A DNA stretch of 24,654 nt from Acidobacteriota bacterium (GTDB taxonomy: Bacteria > Acidobacteriota > Thermoanaerobaculia > UBA5066), in assembly GCA_016716715.1 (NCBI GenBank), contig JADJVE010000018.1, positions 1 to 24,654 of the forward strand. Direction: 5' to 3'. The position numbers and the translations under genes are program-made. Positions 7,292 to 14,107 of this stretch are shown one piece after another. Positions within the stretch are counted from its first letter, which is position 1, and the number at the start of each line of letters is the position of its first letter. A model generated the notes under the pieces. The model was given only the letters and a program-made list of their open reading frames with translations. It did no database searches and was not told where the DNA came from.

Positions 7292-7842
7292 GGCTTCCTC
7301 ACCGGCGTCTTCGTCGGTGCGAGCTGGAGCGTGGCCGGATTCACGCCGATCGGCGACACCGGCGCGGCGAGCGTGACGTCCGTCTCGGGTGAGGTGTTGT
7401 TCGCGGCCGTCGCCGTGACCTTGAATGAACCGTAGGGGAGCCCCATGAAGACGGCGACCCAGCCCGGCCCGGAAACCTGCTGAGCGTTCGCGGAGCCCTT
7501 GATCGGGGCGTTGCCGTGGCCCTTCGGGAACTGCCCGATGGCGAAGTGTCCGGCGTGATATTTCCCCGACGCGAAGTTCGGACCGCACGACGCTGTCGGC
7601 GCGACCGGCTTGCACGTCGCCCACACGTCCAGGGCGCTCGTCCAGTCGGCGTTCCCGTAGTTCACGACGAAGATCCAGTTGCCGTCCGGCCACACTTTGA
7701 ACGGCGTCTGGATCATCGTCTGCGGGTTCAGGCCGGCGCCGGTCGTCGCCGGGCCCGTGGACGGCTTGTTGCTCTGGTCCGACGCGGCGGCGGTGAGCGC
7801 GGCTCCGAGGATCAGGGTTGCGGCGAGGACGGTCTTCTTCAC
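7288..7842 (-). CDS. Secreted protein of unknown function
   Basis: The GTG start at 7842 has AAGGAG five nt upstream, the best Shine-Dalgarno in this part of the window. The 184-residue product begins 'MKKTVLAATLILGAALTAAA', a Sec signal peptide with a likely cleavage at AAA-SDQ. The mature part is rich in Gly, Asn, Pro and Trp, with segments such as 'TPFKVWPDGNWIFVVNYGNA' and 'WVAVFMGLPYGSFKVTATAA'. It has two Cys in a short loop ('ATCKPVAPTASCG') that could form a disulfide, and no membrane anchor. Probably a beta-rich extracytoplasmic domain. I do not recognise a family. It is convergent with the TVP38 gene and shares four bases with it at the stop codons. Confidence 0.8.
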   Translation of the reverse strand: MKKTVLAATLILGAALTAAASDQSNKPSTGPATTGAGLNPQTMIQTPFKVWPDGNWIFVVNYGNADWTSALDVWATCKPVAPTASCGPNFASGKYHAGHFAIGQFPKGHGNAPIKGSANAQQVSGPGWVAVFMGLPYGSFKVTATAANNTSPETDVTLAAPVSPIGVNPATLQLAPTKTPVRKP

Positions 7843-7864
7843 GGATTCTCCTTTTTCACGGGGT

Positions 7865-8515
7865 CTACTTGACGCTGTCCGACAGGATCGAGTCGGTCTG
7901 GATCGTGCCGGGGATGTGGCTGACGTCGTCGAGAAGGATCGGCGTCGCCGGCGCGGTCCCGTCCCATTCGAAAACCGAGAGGGAGCCGTTTCGCTGCCGG
8001 ATTTCGTCCATCCTCGAGAGGGGGCGGCCGAGGAGCAGGGCCATGAGGATGCGGTTGAACCGCCCGTGGGCCACGACGAGCGGCGCGTGCGGGTCGGCCG
8101 CCCTCAGGCGGCCGAGAAACCGTTCGGCCCTCGTCGCGGCCATCGCCGGGGACTCGCCGCCCGACGGGGCGAGGTCCGTCTCCCCCGCCCGCCAGCGCGC
8201 GCGCACGGCCGAGACTTCCTGATCGAGGACGCCGTCGAACGGCCGCCCCGACCAGACACCCCAGTCGAACTCCATGAGGTCCGCGTCGATCGAGAGCGGG
8301 AGGCCGTGCGGGGCCGCGACGACCGAGGCCGTCTCGCGCGCCCGCACCAGCGGGCTCGCCCACGCGGCGTCGAGGGCCTCTTCCGCGAGCCGGACCGCGA
8401 GCGCCTCGGCCTGGCGCCGCCCGCGGGCCGAGAGCGGCGTGTCGAAACGCGAGCCTTGCAGGGAGCCGGCGAAGTTGCCTTCGCTCTCGCCGTGCCGCAC
8501 GAGCCGGATCAGCAT
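7865..8515 (-). CDS. Histidine phosphatase (phosphoglycerate mutase-like) family protein
   Basis: The ATG at 8515 is chosen because the conserved fold starts immediately ('MLIRLVRHGESEG') and a TAGAAT hexamer lies 11 nt upstream; an in-frame GTG at 8545 would overlap that hexamer. Of 216 residues, the RHG motif (His8) supplies the phospho-acceptor His, 'PLSARGRRQA' and 'ASPLVRARETA' the phosphate-pocket Arg residues, 'EFDWGVWSG' the acidic general acid, and 'VVAHGRFNRIL' the second catalytic His. The sequence is complete with no missing catalytic residue. The family includes alpha-ribazole phosphatases, broad phosphatases and cofactor-dependent mutases; substrate cannot be assigned. The C-terminus 'DDVSHIPGTIQTDSILSDSV' is a variable tail. 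Divergent from the methyltransferase gene across 53 bp. Confidence 0.88.
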   Translation of the reverse strand: MLIRLVRHGESEGNFAGSLQGSRFDTPLSARGRRQAEALAVRLAEEALDAAWASPLVRARETASVVAAPHGLPLSIDADLMEFDWGVWSGRPFDGVLDQEVSAVRARWRAGETDLAPSGGESPAMAATRAERFLGRLRAADPHAPLVVAHGRFNRILMALLLGRPLSRMDEIRQRNGSLSVFEWDGTAPATPILLDDVSHIPGTIQTDSILSDSVK

Positions 8516-8526
8516 GTTGGCGGCGG

Positions 8527-8532
8527 ATTCTA
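8527..8532 (-). promoter_or_regulatory. -10 box of the histidine phosphatase gene
   Basis: TAGAAT (minus strand) ends 11 nt before the ATG at 8515, giving a leader of only a few nucleotides. No Shine-Dalgarno is present. Confidence 0.45.
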
Positions 8533-8552
8533 TGCCGAGAGCCACGCTCGCC

Positions 8553-8558
8553 TATCAT
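8553..8558 (+). promoter_or_regulatory. -10 box of the methyltransferase gene
   Basis: TATCAT ends 10 nt before the ATG at 8569, with no Shine-Dalgarno between. It shares the 53-bp intergenic region with the divergent phosphatase promoter. Confidence 0.45.
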
Positions 8559-8568
8559 CCGGCCCCTG

Positions 8569-9795
8569 ATGGCCCGCTCCGCCCGCGACTTCCCGCTCGT
8601 CTCGGCCGCACTCGACGACGCGGCGATCCGCGCGCTCTTCACGGAGCGCTTTCTGGTCGCGACGGAGATCTACGACGCCCTCGTGGACGCGGCGTGCTGG
8701 AAGCTGCTGGGAGACATCGGCGCCCTCCCTTGGCCAGGACCGGGAGGAGAGAGAGACGAAGAGGATCTTCTTGCTCAATACCCCGAGCGCGCCCGCCCCG
8801 CGCTCCGGTACATGGTCGAGAAGCTCGTGGACGCGGGATTTCTTAGAAGGGTGAGTGAGCGCGGCGCGGCGGGTGAGGCCCCGGCGAGTCCCGGCGCCCC
8901 GGCCCCTATTAACCTTCTAAGAAAATCTTCATACGCCTTATCCCCGACCGGGGCGCAGCCCGGCGCGGTCGGTTCCCTCGCCGCCGAGCTCGCGGCCGCG
9001 GAGCCGGACGCGGCCGTCGGCGCCGAGATCGTCTCCCTGCTCGCGGACGAGGGCGCCGCGTTCCTCCGCGGCGAGAAGACGGGCGAGGAGATCCTGTTCT
9101 CCCCGGCGCGGCTGCCGCTCTGGATCCGGTACTTCTCGAACGCGAACATCCTCTATGCCATCAACAACACGCTCGGCGCCGAGGCGCTCACGCGCGTGCT
9201 CCCCGCGTCGGGCGCCGAGATCCTGGAGATCGGCGGCGGCTGCGGGAGCGCCGCGGAGGCCGCGCTCTCCCGACTCGGGACGCGCGTGGCGCGCTGGCGC
9301 TTCACGGAGCTCGTGCCGACGTTCGCGCGCCGAGGCGAACGCGCCGCCCGCGCGGCCGCGGCGCCGGGGACGCTCGTCGAGGCCGCAAAGCTGGACATGA
9401 CGAAGCCCTGGGCGGAGCAGGGCGTCGTTCCGGGCACGTTCGACGCCGTCTACTCCGTGAACTGCTTCCACGTGGCGCCCGACCTCGGCTTCGTCCTCGC
9501 CGAGGCGAAGGCGGCGCTGAAGCCGGGAGGCGTCGTCGTCGTCTCGGAGTGCGTGAAGCCGGGCGCGCACCCGCCGCCGTCCTACGTCGATTTCGTCTTC
9601 AATTTCCTGGCGAGCTTCACGAACGTGACGCTGGACCCCGTGCTGCGTCCGAACCACGGCTTCCTGTCGCCGGCCGCGTGGCGCGCGTCCTTCGCCGCCG
9701 CGGGGCTCCACGGCGTGGAGGTCCTGCCGGACGTCGACGCCGTCGCCGCGCGCTTCCCGAAGTTCTTCGTGGGCGCGCTCGTCGCGCGCGCGTAG
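8569..9795 (+). CDS. SAM-dependent methyltransferase with N-terminal winged-helix domain and palindromic insert
   Basis: A 408-residue protein. Residues 10-130 look like a winged-helix dimerisation domain ('RYMVEKLVDAGFLRR ... YALSP'). A class I methyltransferase domain follows, with SAM motif I 'ILEIGGGCGS' near residues 218-227, an acidic post-II segment 'FTELVP', 'FDAVYSVNCFHVAPDL' near 292, and 'LKPGGVVVVSECV' near 319. Similar domains occur in type-12 and polyketide C-methyltransferases; substrate not predictable. Between 'GFLRR' and 'YALSP' (residues 93-121) a palindromic repeat (8837-8927) is inserted without breaking the frame. It adds about 28 residues where the wing hairpin should be and brings A/T-ending codons (AGA, AGT, CTA, TTA region) unlike the rest. 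Start chosen at the first ATG, supported by the TATCAT box. Tail-to-tail with the hydrolase gene. Confidence 0.85.
   Translation: MARSARDFPLVSAALDDAAIRALFTERFLVATEIYDALVDAACWKLLGDIGALPWPGPGGERDEEDLLAQYPERARPALRYMVEKLVDAGFLRRVSERGAAGEAPASPGAPAPINLLRKSSYALSPTGAQPGAVGSLAAELAAAEPDAAVGAEIVSLLADEGAAFLRGEKTGEEILFSPARLPLWIRYFSNANILYAINNTLGAEALTRVLPASGAEILEIGGGCGSAAEAALSRLGTRVARWRFTELVPTFARRGERAARAAAAPGTLVEAAKLDMTKPWAEQGVVPGTFDAVYSVNCFHVAPDLGFVLAEAKAALKPGGVVVVSECVKPGAHPPPSYVDFVFNFLASFTNVTLDPVLRPNHGFLSPAAWRASFAAAGLHGVEVLPDVDAVAARFPKFFVGALVARA
8837..8927 (+). repeat. Palindromic repeat inserted in frame in the methyltransferase gene
   Basis: The left arm GATTTCTTAGAAGG (8837-8850) is the inverse of CCTTCTAAGAAAATC (8913-8927) apart from one extra base. 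The 62 bp between are G/C-rich. The first 17 bases are identical to the repeat at 17748, and both copies continue after the right arm with TTC. The sequence is read through as protein with no stop. Confidence 0.7.
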
Positions 9796-9799
9796 CCGC

Positions 9800-11194
9800 T
9801 CAGCTCTTCTTCTTCTTCGCCGCCGGGCGCAGCGCGCCGCGGTCCACGAAATACGCGACGTCCTCGACGACGTCCCGGTCCACGTGCCCGCCCTTCTCGT
9901 ACTCGGCGGGTGCGCTCGGCCCCTCGCCCGCCACGAACAGGTGGTTCAGCTTCGGGTACGACCGGAATGCCGTCCGCGACACGTCCTTCAGCGCGCGCTG
10001 CCAGCCGGCGAAGTCCTTCATGCTCACCTGATAATCGCGTCCGCCCTGCAGGACGAGGACGGGGATGCCGAGCCCGGACAGCGTGAGCGCCGGGGTCTGG
10101 GACTTCAGCTCGAGCCAGTAGGACGGCGGGGCGCCGAAGATCGTGGCCGTTCCGGGCGCCATCGGGCGGCCCGCGTAGAGGTCCGCGAGCGCATCGGCCT
10201 CCCGCCGGAGCGCCGGAGCCGTCGCCTTCTGCGCGTCGCTCGCCTGCGGACCCGAGAGGGCCTCGACCTGGTCTTGCACGACCTGCGACATCGGGCGCGA
10301 CGGCGCCGCGAGGAGGATGACGCCGGCCGTCCGGTTGTCGAGGAGCGCGATCCGCGGCGCGAGGAGCCCGCCGAGGCTGTGGCCGAGCAGGAAGACCTTC
10401 GCCGCGTCGACACCCGGCGCCGCGCGCAGGACGCCGAGCGCGGCAACCGCGTCGTCGAGGACCTCGTCCTTGAGCGTCATGTCGCGCGTGCCCGCGAGCT
10501 CCTTCGCGTACGCCTTCGTCCGCTTCTCGTACCGGAGGACGGCGATCCCGCGCGACGCGAGACCCTGCGCGAGATCCTGGAAGACGCGCGTCCCGCCGAC
10601 GGTCTCGTCGCGGTCGTGCGGCCCCGAGCCGTGGACGAGGACGACGCCCGGGAACGGCCCCTCGCCCTTCGGCATCGAGAGCGTCGCCGGCAGCGTCACG
10701 AGCCCCGCGGCGACGGAGGTTTCCCGCTCGGTGAACGCCGCGGGCGTCACGTAGTCCGGCGCCTTCCACTCGGCTCTCGCGGCCGACTCCGGAGCGAGGA
10801 ACAGCCCGGCGAGGCGCCCGTCGGGGCGGATCGTGAGCCGCAGCTCGGCCTTCTGCTTCTCGAACGTGCAGGCCGCGAACGCGAGCGTGAACTCGCCCGC
10901 GAACGACGTCCGGGGCTCCGCGCAGCCGCGCAGGGCGCCGGCGCGCTTCAGCGTGTCGGCCCAGAAGACGCGCAGGGCCGCGTCGGGCAGCGCCGCCTTC
11001 ATCCGCTCGTCGAAACGCGACTCGAGGGCGGCGAAGTCGGCCAGTCTGAGCTCCGCGGCGACCTGCCGCGCGATGTCGGCCGCCGCGGCCGCCGGGAGGA
11101 CCGAGACGTCCTCGGACCTGCCCCCGCGCCCTGGGGCCTGCCCGAAGGCGGACGGAGCGGCGGCGAGGAGGCACAGGAGGATGGCGAAGCGCAT
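9800..11194 (-). CDS. Secreted alpha/beta hydrolase with N-terminal DUF3887-like domain
   Basis: 464 residues starting at ATG 11194, with signal peptide 'MRFAILLCLLAAAPSAFG'. Residues ~35-140 resemble DUF3887 ('AAELRLADFAALESRFDERM', then a wing ending 'RLTIRPDGRLAGLFLAPE'), a small domain often preceding hydrolases. The hydrolase domain has the oxyanion region 'VVLVHGSGPHDRDET', the nucleophile elbow 'GHSLGG' (about residues 271-276), Asp in 'LQGGRDYQV' (~386) and His in 'KLNHLF' (~417), so the triad is complete. The family includes esterases and peptidase-like enzymes acting outside the cytoplasm; substrate unknown. The C-terminus ends in a Lys run ('AAKKKKS'). A TAAACT box lies 5 nt before the ATG. 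Divergent from sucC and tail-to-tail with the methyltransferase. Confidence 0.88.
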   Translation of the reverse strand: MRFAILLCLLAAAPSAFGQAPGRGGRSEDVSVLPAAAAADIARQVAAELRLADFAALESRFDERMKAALPDAALRVFWADTLKRAGALRGCAEPRTSFAGEFTLAFAACTFEKQKAELRLTIRPDGRLAGLFLAPESAARAEWKAPDYVTPAAFTERETSVAAGLVTLPATLSMPKGEGPFPGVVLVHGSGPHDRDETVGGTRVFQDLAQGLASRGIAVLRYEKRTKAYAKELAGTRDMTLKDEVLDDAVAALGVLRAAPGVDAAKVFLLGHSLGGLLAPRIALLDNRTAGVILLAAPSRPMSQVVQDQVEALSGPQASDAQKATAPALRREADALADLYAGRPMAPGTATIFGAPPSYWLELKSQTPALTLSGLGIPVLVLQGGRDYQVSMKDFAGWQRALKDVSRTAFRSYPKLNHLFVAGEGPSAPAEYEKGGHVDRDVVEDVAYFVDRGALRPAAKKKKS

Positions 11195-11199
11195 GAATC

Positions 11200-11205
11200 A
11201 GTTTA
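11200..11205 (-). promoter_or_regulatory. -10 box of the hydrolase gene
   Basis: TAAACT on the minus strand ends 5 nt before the ATG at 11194. The usual 6-7 nt gap to the start site would put transcription start at the ATG itself, that is, leaderless. Confidence 0.45.
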
Positions 11206-11233
11206 CTCATGGAGCGCCCCCGATTCCTTCTGA

Positions 11234-11239
11234 TACTGT
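11234..11239 (+). promoter_or_regulatory. -10 box of sucCD
   Basis: TACTGT ends 11 nt before the sucC ATG (11251); the overlapping GATACT at 11232-11237 is an equally good reading. No Shine-Dalgarno precedes sucC. Confidence 0.4.
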
Positions 11240-11250
11240 CCGCGGTCGCC

Positions 11251-12417
11251 ATGAAAATTCACGAATACCAAGCGAAAGAAGTTCTCCGCGGGTTCGGCGT
11301 CGCCACCCCCCGCGGCCGCGTCACGGACTCGCCGGAAGAGGCGGGACGGATCGCGAAAGAGTTCGGCGGGCGCGCCGTCGTCAAGGCGCAGGTTCACGCG
11401 GGAGGCCGCGGCAAGGGCGGCGGCGTCAAGCTCGCGAAGAGCCCCGAGGAGGCGGAGGCCCTGGCCCGCAAGATCCTCGGGATGCAGCTCGTCACCCACC
11501 AGACGGGCCCGGCCGGGCAGAAGGTCAAGAAGATCCTCGTCGAGGAGGCCCTGGACATCGCCCAGGAGCTCTACATCGGGATCACGCTCGACCGCGCGAT
11601 CGGCAAGCCCGTCATGATGGTGAGCAAGCAGGGCGGCATGGAGATCGAGGTGGTCGCCGCGAAAGACCCGGGCGCCATCGTCAAGGAGCCGTTCGAGCCG
11701 TCGTGGGGCCTGCAGCCCTACCAGGCGCGGAAGCTCGCGGACGCGCTCGGCCTCACGGGCGAGACGCACAAGAAGGCCGTCGGCTTCCTGATCGCGCTCG
11801 CGAAGGCGTACGTCGCGACCGACGCGTCGCTCGCCGAGATCAACCCCCTCCTCATCACGGGGACGGGCGACGTCATCGCGCTCGACGCGAAGATGAACTT
11901 CGACGACAACGCGCTCTTCCGCCACACGGCGATCCGCGAGTACCGCGACCTCGACGAGGAGGATCCGCTCGAGGTCGAGGCCTCGAAGTTCGGCCTCAAC
12001 TACATCAAGCTCGACGGCAACGTCGGCTGCATGGTGAACGGCGCCGGCCTCGCGATGGCGACGATGGACATCATCCAGTACGCGGGCGGCAAGCCCGCGA
12101 ACTTCCTGGACGTCGGCGGCGGCGCGAACGAGGAGCAGGTCAAGAACGCGATGCGGATCATCCTGTCCGACGCGAACGTGAAGGCCGTCCTCATCAACAT
12201 CTTCGGCGGCATCATGCGGTGCGACATCATCGCGACCGGCGTCGTGAACGCCGTGAAGGAGATCGGCATCAAGGTCCCCGTCGTCGTGCGCCTCGAGGGC
12301 ACGAACGTCGAGGAGGGGAAGGCGATCCTCAAGAGCTCCGGCCTCGCGGTCATCCCCGCCGACGGCATGAAGGACGCGGCCGAGAAGGTCATCGCGTCGC
12401 TCGGAAAGGCGGCCTGA
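11251..12417 (+). CDS. sucC: Succinyl-CoA synthetase (ADP/GDP-forming) beta subunit
   Basis: 388 residues, the usual length. Start chosen at 'MKIHEYQAKEVLRGFGV', the invariant N-terminus of the family; an in-frame ATG 42 nt upstream would add an atypical extension. The ATP-grasp domain shows 'VVKAQVHAGGRGKGGGVKLA' and 'GPAGQKVKKILVEE'; the metal and nucleotide region includes 'LAEINPLLI' and 'ALDAKMNFDDNAL'. The C-terminal CoA-ligase domain carries 'FLDVGGGANEEQVKNAMRII' and 'VLINIFGGIMRCD'. With SucD it interconverts succinyl-CoA and succinate in the TCA cycle with substrate-level phosphorylation, in the cytoplasm. The sucD ATG begins one nt after its stop. A malate-CoA ligase beta subunit is a related alternative that sequence alone does not fully exclude. 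Confidence 0.97.
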   Translation: MKIHEYQAKEVLRGFGVATPRGRVTDSPEEAGRIAKEFGGRAVVKAQVHAGGRGKGGGVKLAKSPEEAEALARKILGMQLVTHQTGPAGQKVKKILVEEALDIAQELYIGITLDRAIGKPVMMVSKQGGMEIEVVAAKDPGAIVKEPFEPSWGLQPYQARKLADALGLTGETHKKAVGFLIALAKAYVATDASLAEINPLLITGTGDVIALDAKMNFDDNALFRHTAIREYRDLDEEDPLEVEASKFGLNYIKLDGNVGCMVNGAGLAMATMDIIQYAGGKPANFLDVGGGANEEQVKNAMRIILSDANVKAVLINIFGGIMRCDIIATGVVNAVKEIGIKVPVVVRLEGTNVEEGKAILKSSGLAVIPADGMKDAAEKVIASLGKAA

Positions 12418-12418
12418 C

Positions 12419-13297
12419 ATGGGCGCGAACTGGATCTCGCAGGACACGAAGCTCGTGGTGCAGGGCCTCACGGGCCGCGAGGGCCGCTTCCACGCGCTCG
12501 CGAGCCGCGACTACGGCACGAAGGTCGTCGCGGGCGTCACGCCCGGCAAGGGCGGCACCGCCGTCGACGGCATCCCCGTGTTCGACTCCGTGGCTGCCGC
12601 CGTCAAGGCGACCGGCGCGAACGCTTCGATGGTGTTCGTGCCGCCGCCGGCCTGCGCGGACGCGATCATGGAAGCGTCCGACGCGGGCGTCGCGCTCATC
12701 GTCGCGATCACCGAGGGCGTCCCCGTCAACGACATGATCAAGGCGAAGGAGTACCTCGCCAGGGGCGCGAGCCGGCTCATCGGGCCGAACTGCCCCGGCA
12801 TCATCCGCCCCTCCGCCAAGGTCAAGATCGGCATCATGCCGGCGCGCATCCACAAGGCCGGGTTCGTCGGCGTCGTCTCCCGCTCGGGAACGCTCACCTA
12901 CGAGGCCGTCGGCCAGACGACCGCGCTCGGCTTCGGGCAGTCGATCTGCATCGGCATCGGCGGCGACCCGATCAACGGCACGAACTTCATCGACACGCTG
13001 GAGCTCTTCCGCGACGACCCCGAGACGCAGGCCGTCATCATGATCGGCGAGATCGGCGGCAGCGCCGAGGAAGAGGCCGCGGCCTGGATCAAGGCGAACC
13101 TCAAGAAGCCCGTCGTGTCGTTCATCGCGGGCCGGACGGCCCCTCCCGGCCGCCGCATGGGCCACGCCGGCGCGATCATCTCCGGCGGCAAGGGCACGGC
13201 GGCCGAGAAGGTCGACGCGCTGCGGGCGGCCGGCGTCCACGTCGCCGACTCCCCCGCGCTCATGGGCGAGACGCTGAAGAAGGCGCTCGGCAAGTAG
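12419..13297 (+). CDS. sucD: Succinyl-CoA synthetase alpha subunit
   Basis: 292 residues, full length. The ATG lies in TGACATG, one nt after the sucC stop, so translation is probably coupled. The N-terminal CoA-binding Rossmann domain begins 'KLVVQGLTGREGRFHALASR'; 'GPNCPGIIRPSAKVKIGIMP' is the conserved CoA/phosphate region. The phosphorylated His lies in 'GRRMGHAGAIISGGKGTA' near residue 245. The 'GEIGGSAEEEAA' motif is typical of the alpha subunit. Together the two proteins form the heteromeric TCA-cycle enzyme. A strong intrinsic terminator follows 23 nt after the stop. Confidence 0.97.
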   Translation: MGANWISQDTKLVVQGLTGREGRFHALASRDYGTKVVAGVTPGKGGTAVDGIPVFDSVAAAVKATGANASMVFVPPPACADAIMEASDAGVALIVAITEGVPVNDMIKAKEYLARGASRLIGPNCPGIIRPSAKVKIGIMPARIHKAGFVGVVSRSGTLTYEAVGQTTALGFGQSICIGIGGDPINGTNFIDTLELFRDDPETQAVIMIGEIGGSAEEEAAAWIKANLKKPVVSFIAGRTAPPGRRMGHAGAIISGGKGTAAEKVDALRAAGVHVADSPALMGETLKKALGK

Positions 13298-13320
13298 TTT
13301 CGGGAGATCGATCCGGACGA

Positions 13321-13346
13321 GGGGCGCCTTCGGGCGCCCCTTTCTT
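13321..13346 (+). terminator. Rho-independent terminator of sucCD
   Basis: A perfect 8-bp stem GGGGCGCC-TTCG-GGCGCCCC (13321-13340) with a stable UUCG-type tetraloop is followed by TTTCTTCT. It also separates sucCD from the convergent PIN toxin gene. Confidence 0.9.
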
Positions 13347-13356
13347 CTGAATGGGG

Positions 13357-13764
13357 TCAATGCCGGGCGACGAATTCTTCCGGCGAGAGGACGCGGCCCG
13401 GGAAGGCTTTCGCGAGCTTTCGATCCGCAGTGACGAGCGGAAGGCCCAGGCGCTCGGCAACGAGGACGAACTCCGCGTCGTACGCCGAGGTTCTCCCCTC
13501 CGCAGCGAGCTTCAGGCAGGCTGCGGTCGCATCCTGGAGATCCGCATCCGTCACCAGCCGGTCCGCCTGTTCGAAGGCGTCGACAGCGCCGGCCAGACTC
13601 AGCTTTCCGGCGCGCATCGTCGTCGCGAGCGCATTGCGCAGCTCGGACCGCCAGAGGGCCGGGGCCACCCAGGCCGGATCGGCTCCGAGAACCGCGAGCG
13701 CGGCGTCCGTGCGTTCGCCGGGCACGACAGCGTAGGCGATCAGGTTCGTGTCGACGACGATCAC
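13357..13764 (-). CDS. PIN-domain toxin (VapC/FitB-type ribonuclease)
   Basis: 135 residues from GTG 13764, which overlaps the antitoxin stop (bases GTGA shared), so translation is coupled. The PIN fold is complete: Asp5 in 'MIVVDTNLIAYAV', Glu41 in 'WRSELRNAL', Asp96 in 'TSAYDAEFVLVAE' and Asp114 in 'LVTADRKLAKAF' form the Mg2+-binding acidic cluster. PIN toxins cut tRNA or rRNA when freed from their antitoxin; which RNA is not predictable from sequence. Gene order antitoxin-toxin and the overlap are typical of type II modules. The GTG is preferred over upstream in-frame starts because the fold begins there. Convergent with sucD across a terminator. Confidence 0.9.
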   Translation of the reverse strand: MIVVDTNLIAYAVVPGERTDAALAVLGADPAWVAPALWRSELRNALATTMRAGKLSLAGAVDAFEQADRLVTDADLQDATAACLKLAAEGRTSAYDAEFVLVAERLGLPLVTADRKLAKAFPGRVLSPEEFVARH

Positions 13765-14006
13765 GGTCGCCCCTCCCGCTTCGCTCGCTCGATCAGCGCA
13801 TCCGTCATGATCGGTCGGGAGCCGAGCCGTTTGTGCAGGCGGCGGAGGTCGGCGATGACCTCCTCCGAGGAGCGTCTCCGACGCGCGATCGTGCCTTCGA
13901 GGCGGGAGAGCGCCTCCTGATTCAGGCTCCGCCGATTCTGCTTCGCTTCTTCCTTGAGCTGATCCACGAGCTCCTCGGGAACGTTCTTCAGGGTGAGCGT
14001 CGCCAT
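13761..14006 (-). CDS. Ribbon-helix-helix antitoxin (FitA/VapB-like)
   Basis: 81 residues. ATG 14006 is chosen because GGAGG lies 6 nt upstream; another in-frame ATG at 14024 falls inside a palindrome and lacks a Shine-Dalgarno. The N-terminal 'MATLTLKNVPEELVDQLKEE' plus 'AKQNRRSLNQEALSRLE' is the Arc/MetJ-type strand-helix-helix DNA-binding domain of FitA-like antitoxins. The basic, acidic-patched C-terminus ('RRRRSSEEVIADLRRLHKRL', then 'PIMTDALIERAKREGRP') would wrap the toxin. Four-base overlap with the PIN gene downstream. Probably represses its own operon through the palindrome at 14019-14031. Confidence 0.9.
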   Translation of the reverse strand: MATLTLKNVPEELVDQLKEEAKQNRRSLNQEALSRLEGTIARRRRSSEEVIADLRRLHKRLGSRPIMTDALIERAKREGRP

Positions 14007-14018
14007 GGTCGCCTCCGC

Positions 14019-14031
14019 ATCCATTATGGAT
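14019..14031. promoter_or_regulatory. Palindromic operator candidate of the toxin-antitoxin operon
   Basis: ATCCATTATGGAT is a perfect 13-bp palindrome (ATCCAT-T-ATGGAT) in an otherwise G/C-rich stretch. It contains CATAAT on the minus strand, a likely -10 box ending 16 nt before the antitoxin ATG. An RHH dimer bound here would block the promoter. Confidence 0.5.
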
Positions 14032-14094
14032 CCGTTCTGGTCCCCCGAACAAAGAGGCCTCCCTTCTTCGTGAGCCTTCGCTTCCGGTCGGCAC

Positions 14095-14100
14095 TACCTT
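14095..14100 (+). promoter_or_regulatory. -10 box of the PIG-L deacetylase gene
   Basis: TACCTT ends 7 nt before ATG 14108, so the transcript would begin at or within a base or two of the start codon. This argues for ATG 14108 over the in-frame TTG at 14099, which lies inside the box. Confidence 0.4.
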
Positions 14101-14107
14101 GAAGAGG

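Noticed and set aside
8569..9795. Methyltransferase, phosphatase and hydrolase as a biosynthetic gene cluster
   Set aside because: The genes face different directions, have separate promoters, and lack a core synthase or transporter; they look like unrelated housekeeping or accessory genes.
11203..12471. Open frame of about 420 codons antisense to sucC
   Set aside because: sucC is unmistakable on the + strand; the antisense frame is a GC shadow.
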